Positions 42,503-52,467 of a DNA stretch of 64,000 nt are shown piece by piece. The stretch comes from Tubulanus polymorphus (Eukaryota > Nemertea > Palaeonemertea > Tubulaniformes > Tubulanidae). How positions within the stretch are numbered: the stretch's first letter is position 1; the number at the start of each line of letters is the position of its first letter. The notes under the pieces were generated by a model. The model was not told the DNA's origin and did not search any database. It saw nothing but the letters and a program-made list of their open reading frames with translations. The translations under genes were made by a program, and so were the position numbers. The stretch is taken from contig NC_134034.1 of assembly GCF_964204645.1 (NCBI RefSeq), positions 5,823,414 to 5,887,413 of the forward strand. Direction: 5' to 3'.

Positions 42503-45200
42503 TTAGTTCAGTAATTTTGAAATGAAACCTAGAGAAATGAAACAGTAGATTAAGCTTACCCTGTGAACTTTCAACTCCAAAGGCAAGCCACAACGTTTCT
42601 TTGTAGCTCGAAATCTACCTTCACTGAGAGTCGGTTGATGGCGTGGTTTGATGATGGAGCTCTTGTCATATTCGTCCAAGTTTTGCCACAGATTGATGAT
42701 TTCATGAGATTTATTATTTGTTAGAGCCAGTGAATTTTCATCTAGGTTTACCAGTTTCTCAGCCATTTCCATATCCAGCAATACCGTCTGGTCCAAAGAA
42801 TCCCGAAAAAAAAAAAATTTTGAAATTATATCCTGTTGTAATCAGATGAATCTGAAAATGTACTGTACAATGGCAACATCAACAACATCGACAATACTGT
42901 CACTACTTTAATGAAAACCATTTTGATAGAAAACCTTCAACTCCTCTGGGGGACATTCAATATAGATGGAACATTGGATAGTTCAAAGGGTTGCAGCTCT
43001 GGAGGATCAAGGATCGGTAATAGTCATTCTGGCACACCATCATTGGGCTCTTGATGCTCAGTGAATTTTCCATTACCATCGGAGTATCCGTGGACATGGT
43101 GACAACTGAAAGAATTTAGGGTGCTGATGGTGTCACTCAGAGAAACTACAATGAAAATAATACACAAAACCATTATCCTAAGGTCAAAATGAAATGGATT
43201 CAGTGATTGTCTGAGGGCTTGTCACAAAATCAACAGGAATCAATTATAGGAATGGACCCCACTTAACAGAACTGAAATGAATTGAATTATTATTCAAACA
43301 ATTTTCTAAGAACATTATGACTTACAGAAGTCTTTAGCCTCATCAGTTGGCACAGTGATTGTTAAGTCTTCTACAACATACAGAGGCAGCGGCTCATCAA
43401 CAGGGCTGTCACTCAATTCTTGGTCAGAAGAGACACTGGTACTTCTCTTATGGCCGTAAAGATGACCAATACCTAAAGGTTCACCAGTGTAAAGCAATCA
43501 CCCTTGGAATATTGGTAAAAGCTTCTTCCTAAGGAGAGTTTGACTTAAGGAGGAAATCTGTTTTGAGTAATAGCTATGATCGCTTGATCCTCGTGCCAAT
43601 TTGCTAAACCATTGACTAGGTACATCTGGATCATACGATTGACTGATTAGTTAGAGGAAGCTACAAGAGAAGATTTTGTATGTTTAAATTGTTTATCATA
43701 CCTGTAATGAATCGATTTTGAAGAAGGTGGAATGATTCTAATGACGTCGGACCATGAGCACATCTGTAGATAGGCAATGTCATCGGTCCCTTCTTGGTTG
43801 TTCCGGTTAGCATGTACAACTGAACGCTAGGTGGCTCCTGCAGGTAGGCAAAATGTTTAACTTGAGACTTATAGATCTCCGCCATGCGCTCATTGTTAAT
43901 GAGCGGAATACCGAAATAGTCTTTCCCTTTGTCGCTGAAAAAGAGAGCTATAAGCTGACAGAGTAGGCGCACAGTAGTATCTCTTCCACATGTCGTACAT
44001 TGTCGAGCAAACTCAGCCAGGGAAATTTTCTCATCTAACTGGTGGTCACTGAGACCAGTGATAGGCTCTTTCAGGGCTAATTCCTCACGCTTCGCTCTCT
44101 TTAAAAGTCAAAATCCTCAGGGTCCCACTCAAAGAAACACCGGCTAAGGCCTCTTATAAAACTCGCGTAAAGCCGATATGAATCTGTAGTACACCCTGCA
44201 GAGAACTGCTGCATGAAATTCCAAACATTCAATATGATAATGATATCTGTCCAAGGGGCTTGGTTTGTTTTCAGGACCCTAGGGCCACAACATTCCCGAT
44301 CAGTGTAAATCACCTCAGGGGTAGCACACCAGCAGTATCATACCCTTTGATTAGGCCATCGATCATTTGACCATAGCCCTCGCCAGTATTAAAAGCAGAC
44401 ATCAGGACCTGGCCATGCTCGTTCCCTACATTGGTACATTGCATCGTGGTCCACTTGGCATGACCAACAAACTTCTTGACTATTTTCTTAGTCAAGTCAC
44501 TTTTGAGAATTCAACCAAACAGGGATGTAATGGTTGCTTTGACTTCGTCCAATCTCACCAACACATCACTGCTGTACACAAGCATGAGCCACTGGAACTG
44601 CGGGATGTTCAAAGGCTGTGGATGGTCAGCCTTAGACAAGCCTTCACGCTCTGTTAGATACAGTGAGATACGCTTGAGGTAAGCTTCGCCATGTTGCCCC
44701 TGCAGCTTCTGGATCTGGGTAGTGCTGTAACCCAGACCTCTCTGATAAAGCAGTCATACAACTTTATTATTACACCCATATGTCTGTGTTAGTATACTGG
44801 GGAACTGTAACAGCTAGTTACGGACGCCTAGTTGTTAAATGATCCCTGTAGTCTTTCCAACATATATGCCTCTATAAATACAAGACAAAATATTTAATGA
44901 AAAATTATCCTTAAATTAACACATTGTAGTCTGCAAGTGACACTTTAACATGGGCTTCTGACATTCCAAACTTCTGTTGTGATGAAATAATGCGAATCGA
45001 TATCAAGTGCTCTGCCGCAACTGCTTGTATAAGCCTGCTGTTGTCTACTCTCTCACTGTCATATTACGACTGAACATCTAAGTTGAACATGCCACAGTTG
45101 TCGACGCATCCACACGAACAGGCGATAGGCCAAGTAAAGCTCGACGTCAGGTACCAATGGCTGTGGAGGATTCCACCAAAGCTGATTCACGCATCTAAGA
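42503..45200 (-). pseudogene. Multi-copy transposase-like protein (DUF6729-type), decayed
   Basis: Minus-strand blocks follow a protein family repeated in many fish and invertebrate genomes: WWNPPQPLVPD and RLFVWMRRQLW (about 45190-45080), LDIDSHYFITTEVW (45000), HPQPLNIPQFQWLMLV and LTKKIVKKFVGHAKW, QCTNVGNEHGQVLMSAFNTG (44600-44400), MIYTDRECCGP, ILNVWNFMQQFSAGCTTDSY and LSRCFFEWDPEDF (44313-44101), FGIPLINNERMAEIY and CAHGPTSLESFHLLQNRF (43972-43700), GEPLGIGHLYGHK (43490), and IIKPRHQPTLSEGRF (about 42640). DREC and the paired Asp regions suggest a DDE-like nuclease, but that is inference. At least one frameshift (44101) and several stops show it is dead. The family name is from memory. 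Confidence 0.65.
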
Positions 45201-45436
45201 TCCATCTCCGGCTTCTAACTCTTGGTTTTCATGAAGAGGGTTTTGGTGATCTACTTCTTTTCACCTTCGGACAGAGTTTGCACCATTCTGGAAAAAGCAA
45301 GCAATGGTGGTTATCGATCGCTGTTGTCATAGTCGGTGAAGTTGTAGTCGTAGTGGCTAGATAGAGAAAGAAAAACAGTATATAAGTACACTATCTCCCT
45401 CATGCTTGAGGTTTATAAAATAAGAATTTAAATCAG

Positions 45437-45860
45437 ATCGTGACATGTTCTATGATTGTGGTAAGTTTCACGGTCATTGGGTTTGTTCACTTGCGGTCAC
45501 TAGGGGACGCTGCATAGTTTAATCACTTTGTACTTTCATATATTGATACTTATGCATATTTTGTCACCACAATAAATTGCTAAGTTGTAGTTCATAACAT
45601 GTTCTATGATAGTAGTGAGTTTCATGGTAATTGGTTATTCTTAATGGTCACTAGAATAACTTAGTATTTCCTTATTATACCTAGGCATATTTTGTTTCCA
45701 TAATCAATTGCGAGATAATTTCCACTTTATATTGGTACCTAGACATATTTTGTTATTGCAGTCAATTGCATAATTGTAGCTCGTGACATGTTCTATGATT
45801 GTGGTGAGTTTCAAGGTCATAAGTTTTTGTATATGGTCGCCAGGGCGCATTGAATTTGTA
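45437..45860 (+). repeat. Three degenerate tandem units of 155-190 bp
   Basis: gacatgttctatgat with gtgagtttca..ggtcat recurs at 45439, 45594 and 45782, and gcatattttgt...caattg recurs between. Moderate divergence. Confidence 0.75.
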
Positions 45861-46171
45861 TGATTGTTGAGCACTTGAAACCACTTCCCAAATGGGCATG
45901 GTGTCCCTGGACCCCTAGTTCTGTAATGTAGTATCATTGCTTGTCCATACAGACAATATCTCTTCATAACGATTTACACTTAGAGCCTTAATAGCATGTT
46001 TTTGCCCTAAACTGGCAGACCAGTTATTTCTTCTAAAGGGTAACTTTACAATAGACATGTACATGATCATTCCAATAGCTTTTCTTTAGTCTTCATTTGT
46101 AACCGCAATATAGCTTTGTATAAAATATCCGAGTACATATAGTATTTAGTAGAATAGTGAAATTGTACCGC

Positions 46172-46213
46172 TTAACTCTTTCCCAGCCATGAGCCATTAT
46201 AATGGCTTATGGC
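46172..46213. repeat. Possible piggyBac 4 terminus
   Basis: A TTAA (46172-46175) is followed by CTCTTTCCCAGCC and a hairpin GCCATgAGCCATTA/TAATGGCTtATGGC (46186-46213). Its position beyond the 3' end of the minus-strand piggyBac relic at 46699-47330 makes it a candidate terminal repeat. The other end was not found. Confidence 0.45.
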
Positions 46214-46698
46214 AGGGAATAGCTAGTATATCTAACAATAGCGAATAACAAGCCATTTTGTTTAGGTCCGGGTCGATGGAGGGCTGTTGGAGGGGGTCAA
46301 TCTTCAAAATATTATGGGTCACAAAAAGCTCATCCTTGTCATGTTCTTTCTAGTAAAGTTGAAAAAGCTTCAGAACAAGTTTTTGTTGTAAACATTAGAC
46401 TTTGGGGGTCCAAAAGCAACATCTGTCCTTGGGGGTGAAAATATGGTTCGAATCCCAAAAAATCTAAATTCTTTTTTTTATGTATGACCTTTTTTAAACA
46501 TTTTTTTCATTTATTATATTTATGTTAATTCATACAAATTACGTTGTTCTCAGTGTTTTACGAATTACAATCTTCTTCCGCTATGGTAGAAATCGAATCT
46601 GTCTGGGTGAAGTGTTGGCTGGTTGACGCAAGTATCAAAGATATATTTTACAGACTGAAACCACACACCTATTTGGTGAAATTGAATGTTCAGACGTT

Positions 46699-47330
46699 TT
46701 AATGGAGGCCCCTGGGCTGCACGTCCACGTTAAACTGGTGGGGGTAACAGGGTAATGTTCCCATAAGATGGAGAAGTAATTCTTCGCAAAATTTCATCAG
46801 GGAATATCTTTTGTCGATATCTGGTATTTTCAGTTTTTCCAATACATAGGCATTGGTGATATAGTAGTTGTTCATCTGATCATGTAGGCCTAAATTGTAA
46901 TGCTGCACACCTCGGATGTCTCGGCCTGAGGTGGTATTCAACTTCTCTGTGCCGCTAAAGAGGAATCTTTTCTCGTAAAGATTTTCAGCCAATGGAATAC
47001 TGGTAAAGAGTCTGCGGCAGTTAAGTGGTGACCCCTGTTAGCAATCGGAGCCGCTACATTTGGTTTGGCTGGTAACAGAAATTCTAGTCTCGCAAACTCC
47101 GTTAACGTCTCTGCCGCAGTATAGCTTTGCATTCAATGAATACCCGGAATGCGGGCAAACGAGGCTTTTCACCATAATGCCCCATTTTGTCTGCTTTTTT
47201 GGGCAATACATCTTCAATATCGCTTGGCCCTTGTACCCGTTCATCGATTCATACATACTCAGCTCGCAAAGTGGAATATAATGATGCTGATTGTTCTTGA
47301 TGATGTTCTCTGGGAGTGGAGTTATCTTAT
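46699..47330 (-). pseudogene. piggyBac transposase 4, central fragment
   Basis: Minus-strand frames read LSMYESMNGYKGQAILKMYC (about 47265-47200, the first catalytic Asp replaced by Tyr), KWGIMVKSLVCPHSGYSLN, LYCGRDVNG, NRGHHLTAADS (second catalytic block, about 47030), then after a frameshift LAENLYEKRFLFSGTEKL, LHDQMNNYYITNAYVLEKL and KFCEELLLHLMGTLPCY. The region between the second block and HDQMNNYY is deleted, so the third catalytic Asp is lost. Inactive, and a separate lineage from elements 1-3. Confidence 0.8.
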
Positions 47331-47399
47331 GACTTATGTGGTCCCTCGGATGAGTTTGACTAACATGTAGTGCAGTGTGAAATAAAATTTAGAATCTAC

Positions 47400-48500
47400 T
47401 ACGTGACATCGTATCCCAAAAAACAGCACTTGTGTGTTCCATGACGTCGACCATTAGGTCTTAATCGAAGGTCACCTGATGATCCCCATATTCACAGACC
47501 TGGGAACCATTCTGTTTTCCCCAGAATCATTACGTAAATGAAAGTGAAATTACGGTGTTACGTTTATCCAGAAATGTTACGTATTTCAATTAGATTCAAA
47601 ATCTGGGAATATTTTTCCATAACGTTTAAATGAATATCATTTATTACACGAATAAAAGTTGTTATATTGTTCATTTACTTGCTTTCATTTACTTGCTTTT
47701 GTGGTAAATTGATAGAAAAAGATTCGTTTGAAACTATTTGAACAGAATTAATTATGCATCCGTCCGGTGTCATCTTGACGAAAAAAACTTTTGTATCGAT
47801 ATGCGGATGAATTTTAAACAATACTAATTTGCATTAAAAAACGTCGTACTGGTGGACCAACATTATGTAGTTTATACTTGGAATCGGAATCGAATGCATG
47901 TTGCGATGCGGTTAAATCGCTACAGTCCTGCATCTGTACGGGTATCGTCTTGTTAACCCTACGTCATAATTGCGCTGCAATATGATGTTTAGATATGTTG
48001 TTGAGACAATTTCCCATCAGAGTAGCTACAGATTGTCGCGGCATCTATGAGTTCTATCAGCGCACCAGTTTCATTCGCACGTGGCAGTGGCCTTGTGTTG
48101 AATGGTATAGTTAGTAAATGTCACTGAGAGTCTTCGACCGAAATTGTTGCCAACCCGACCATATAGAAAGTTTCTGTCTAGTTGCATATGGAGCATTTTA
48201 GTATATGAATCAATTAAGATGATTGACAGACACGGGTGCGGTTATATCAGCTGTCGAAGACGTTCGATGTAAACAGTAATATAAAGCACATGTGCGATGA
48301 AAGCAGGGACATCAAACTAAGAAGCACTGAATTTTTGAATTACATGTGATTTGAAAAGGCGTCTGTGCTGGTTTTTCAAAAAGTCGAATCTTAAATGACT
48401 CCTATTGCATATTCCTAAGCCTCTGGAATTGAATTGAATTCGACACAGTAATTCGCCTCTAATTTGCGATGAATCTTCTTGAAAATTAGCTTGAAGATTG
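47400..48500. other. No supported feature
   Basis: No motif-bearing ORF and no obvious repeat. Confidence 0.5.
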
Positions 48501-48880
48501 GGTGTGGCGAGGTGTCCTCCCCTATTGTGAAAAAAGGTCATGGGTGATCAAATATGGCTGCCATTGGGGTGACCATCTTGAATTTCTTGTTAGCACAATG
48601 CAGCCCCCAATTCTTGGTGGATTTACGTAAAATTTGGCGTGAGGATCAGGGTAGGTAAGTTATCCATGCCTATTGTATATGGAGGTCATCGGCTTTTAAA
48701 CATGGCTGCCAGTTCAGCCATCTTTAATTTCTAGCACGAAATGGCCTGCAATTATTGATACATTTTCATGATACAAGGTGTAAGAATTTTGGTAGGTGAG
48801 ATGTCTACCCCTAATTGAAAATTGAGTTCAAGTATGGCCGCCAGGGTTGCTATCCATCTTGGATTTCGTTTCAGCACAAT
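48500..48880 (+). repeat. Three degenerate tandem units of about 140 bp
   Basis: The block aaatatggctgcca...ccatcttgaatttc recurs near 48553, 48698 and 48833, with gaggtgtcctccccta / gatgtctaccccta-type sequence before each. Confidence 0.75.
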
Positions 48881-48882
48881 GC

Positions 48883-49400
48883 CTACACCAATTGTTCATG
48901 CATTTTTTCATGTATTGTGTGATCTTTGGGGCAGCTAAAATGGGCTTTTCTTGTCTTGTAAGGATAAATGAACAGAAAATGAACATCATCGCCACATAGC
49001 CTATACCATCTTGACTTTTTATATACTTGTTTCATCGTTACAATGTCAATCTTACTGTAAAACTTTGAATACTGGATCATTCTTCTTCTACTGCGCCATG
49101 AAGGTATAAGGCCTGTGGGCCTCTTGTTATAATGGTCCGCCAAGTTCATCATGACAGTGCAACCTTTGCAATTGTCTGGTAAGTTGTCATTTTCTGCCCT
49201 CGTGTAGACATTGCAAACAGTACCCGCTAATGGAATCACAAAGGCACCGAACTTTCATAACCCTCTTAATCTGTTCCAAACTTTCATATCCCTCTTAACC
49301 TATTTCTTGGCATTTATTGTTTCCAGGCTAAACGGCCGTCAAACTTGATCATCGCTCCATCCACTGACATCGTTTGCATAGTTGTTTGTATGGAAGGTGT
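48883..49400 (-). pseudogene. piggyBac transposase 5, central fragment
   Basis: Minus strand from about 49375: MSVDGAMIKFDGRLAWKQ (first catalytic Asp block) followed by a stop, then after a gap NVYTRAENDNLPDNCKGCTV and MMNLADHYNK (49215-49110), matching the stretch before the second catalytic Asp in this family. The rest of the ORF at 48883-49239 has no piggyBac match I recognise. Short and dead. Confidence 0.6.
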
Positions 49401-49559
49401 CAGGGGCCTTATTGACAAGGTATCGAACTTCAGTTATCGCTTGCATCTTTATCACTGGGAAGTGAACATTGACTATTCGTTTCAGGGCTTTGCGCACGTA
49501 AGATATTCATATATGCCATTCATAGTAATAGGCTTTTAAAAAAGCCTTCCCTTGGTTTG

Positions 49560-51155
49560 CAAGAATGATACGATACGATAGCACAGCTAACACCCGCATA
49601 ATTGGGACACCATCCTAAAAAGAGTCTCCGCCTTAAACCAGACAGACCATGCTTTCGTAAAGACAGAGAAAACAATTTTTTCTACGTTCTTAAATTTTAT
49701 TTTTGAGAAAATACAACCAACCGACCACCCACTGAAGATGTATGCGCTTCTAACATGTGTCACTTAATTACCCGGTAGTTGCTTTGCGGTTATTGATCTA
49801 CTCACTATTGCTAGCTTTGTGAAAACCTGCCTTGACGCATTGCCCAGGTTTAGTTTTCAATGAAACTGGTTACATTACAAGCGGCTGCTGGGCATGATGA
49901 GGCTACTGGTATAAATCTTCTAAATCATGAAAAGGCCTATTAAGAGATCATTATGAATTATAATCATTTTAATGGTCACTGTGTAGGGGCACTGAATCAA
50001 TGAGGTGATACAATTTAAACGCTATCATGGAAGAGTTTGTAATGAGTTCAAGAAAATTGATTGAATGTAATGAGCTGGTACCTGGGTATGACTACCTGTT
50101 CACATCTTCTATATCTGTTGGCTTCTTATGAACTTTCGCTTTTGCGAAGTCCATTTTGTTATCGCATATGAAACTTTCTTCCTTTGGTACAAAATAACTT
50201 CCAATTGAGGCTTAGTTTCTCTTCGGAACTTTTAAAACATTCAATACAGTAAGAAAAGCTCTACTATTGAATTTCATCGGAATCCGTTGCTTATTTATTG
50301 ATTTAGTTATTTATTAGTTGTTGGAACTATATTTCGTTTCGGAAGAACACATGCCCTTTTACGTATATTCATGTTTTACACATGTGCGCGGTACAGACTC
50401 GCTGCTATGTGATTTATTGATCTGCGCATGTATATGAAAAGTGCGCTTCGCGCGTGGACTATTTAAAGTTGTCCTGGGACGGCAAATGATTCAACTGCCA
50501 GGGTTGGTCGCGGACAGCCGCGAAAAGCAAAGGATTTTATAGATGGGCAGTAGAATTGAGAAAGGGGAAGTGAAGTGTCTTGGAAATCGTTCAATATACG
50601 AAAGTAAATTGTCTAACAAACTTCGTACACGGAGTATGAAATAAATGGAATCGTCACACCATGAATGTGAAGTTGTCTATTAGTCAGCGGGAAAAACCCA
50701 CTACCATGTATATTCGTGGTGAATAGTCATTCAGTTGTGTGTGATGGAGATCGTATCAGTAGACAGATTTTGATGAAATCTTCTTCATTCAATCAGGGGG
50801 GGGGGGCATCTTGGGCTTTTTGATTACTTGGAGCACGGATTCTCTGAAATTCGGCCAATTGAACTTCATGCCGAAAATAGATATGTTTCCATTCATAATT
50901 TGAAAAAAAGACATTTTTTTTCTTGATATTTTCTGTCCTTATTTTCGATCTAATTGTCTGTATAAAGGGTTCTCCCATCATTTGAATCTAATCCATTTTC
51001 ACTCTTTTTCTTTTGTTCTGCTTTATAGAGTTCCAATGTTAAATTTTGATGCTGATTAAACATAACTCATGTAAATTTAGGAAAGTCCATACTAAGAATT
51101 TCGTTTTTTGTTCTGTACTGCATTCATGCCTGTGGGATGTGGAGTCAGTAACGTG
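49560..51155. other. No supported gene; possible CR1 tail
   Basis: gatacgatacgata at 49567-49580 resembles the (CGATA)n tail of the CR1 element at 7661-7681. Otherwise nothing stands out. A poly-G run lies at 50797-50806. Confidence 0.5.
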
Positions 51156-51159
51156 ACTA

Positions 51160-51495
51160 ATGCTAGTGACAAACTGTGATAAGGTATATTTCATTTCAAA
51201 CAACTATCTGGACAAACACATTTACTGTTTCATTAGGGAAGGTACTTTATTAGATCGGTTTGTGGAGGTGGTAATTCAACATGGCCTGGAACTTTTTACA
51301 GTCATTGAATTATCGAAAGATCCGATAAATGGGGTTAAATCCGCTGCAAAAATAGATCCGGCAATTTGTATTCAAGATTATTTCAGATTATATTGGGTTT
51401 ATATTGGGTTTGAGGGTCCTCCCCCAAGAAAATTTGGAAAATTTGAAGCATTTTCCGAGTATCTGGAACAGTTTTTATTTGTAAGGAATAAATGA
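51160..51495 (+). CDS. Unrecognised ORF, 111 codons
   Basis: An open plus-strand frame from ATG 51160 to a stop at 51493-51495 (MLVTNCDKVYFISNNYLDKH ... KFGKFEAFSEYLEQFLF). Composition is protein-like, with no membrane segment or signal peptide. I do not recognise a domain. It ends just before the 3' end of the hAT relic on the other strand, so it may be part of that element or a chance frame. Confidence 0.25.
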   Translation: MLVTNCDKVYFISNNYLDKHIYCFIREGTLLDRFVEVVIQHGLELFTVIELSKDPINGVKSAAKIDPAICIQDYFRLYWVYIGFEGPPPRKFGKFEAFSEYLEQFLFVRNK

Positions 51496-51532
51496 AAAAT
51501 AACCAGAATATAAACATGACCAATGGATTTAT

Positions 51533-52010
51533 TTAATAAACTTTCCGAATATCTGAAGTCTGTTCAGACGCATCCACAAATTCATTTGCAACGTCCACGA
51601 GGTCCATGCCTTCTAGAATTTCGCGCTGAGAATGAAGCATCATAACGTGGTTTAAACGGTTTTGGTTCATGGTGGATCGCAAATAGGTCTTTACTCTTTT
51701 CAAAACACTAAACATTCGTTCACTTTCCGCATTTGTCGCTGGCATGACGAGAATCAATTTGACGATCCTATGGACTTCAGACAATAAATTTTGATGAGCG
51801 GGTGTAAGAGTTTTTTTTGAAATATTTGATAATTTCTGATATACTCCCTTTGCGATCATCGGGGATGTTTACTGAAAATGATGGGCGCGATAAATGTGCA
51901 AACGCTGGACAGTTACGGCCGGATTCTCAGTCATTCACGAAAGAGTCACATGTTGACGATATGTTAACTGTAATTTTGAATGATCTGCAGAGGATCCCCG
52001 AATTCTAGTT
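51533..52010 (-). pseudogene. hAT transposase C-terminal dimerisation domain
   Basis: The minus-strand ORF (51859-51533) reads LLSEVHRIVKLILVMPATNA then ESERMFSVLKRVKTYLRSTM and QNRLNHVMMLHSQRE, the classic hAT-family dimerisation domain. The frame can be followed upstream to about 52010 across one stop, but no RNase-H-like catalytic core is present, so only the 3' end of the element survives. The stop at 51533 looks natural. Confidence 0.88.
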
Positions 52011-52467
52011 GATTCTGCGATGAACAAAACTAGCGATGCGTTGTGTAGGTATAGCGTCCCAGAATCCAGTTGGTGATAGCAAGTAGTACGCATTTCTCTG
52101 TTTTGAAGATCTTTCGATTACTGACTGGAAATAGCTTTGTGACAGAATTTTGTGATACAATGATAGTAACGTGAAGATCTGACATCAGAGCAGTGTTCAG
52201 TCAATAACACAACACAAATACAGTTAACCTTGTCAACCAAAAGAAAAAAATTATCATCATCCAAAATAAGTTCAGGTGTAACTGAGATTATATATTTGTC
52301 CACATAAAAATTTATCCAATTCATCTTCATGTTTCAGTTATACTAACAAACAAAAATTTAAACCTATGAAAATGAAAATTGCAGATTAAACCATTTGTAT
52401 GGTCGAAATAGTTTGTTGCGACTGTAAAACCACCCGCCTGTGATCAGTGACTTTGTAATAGTAACTC

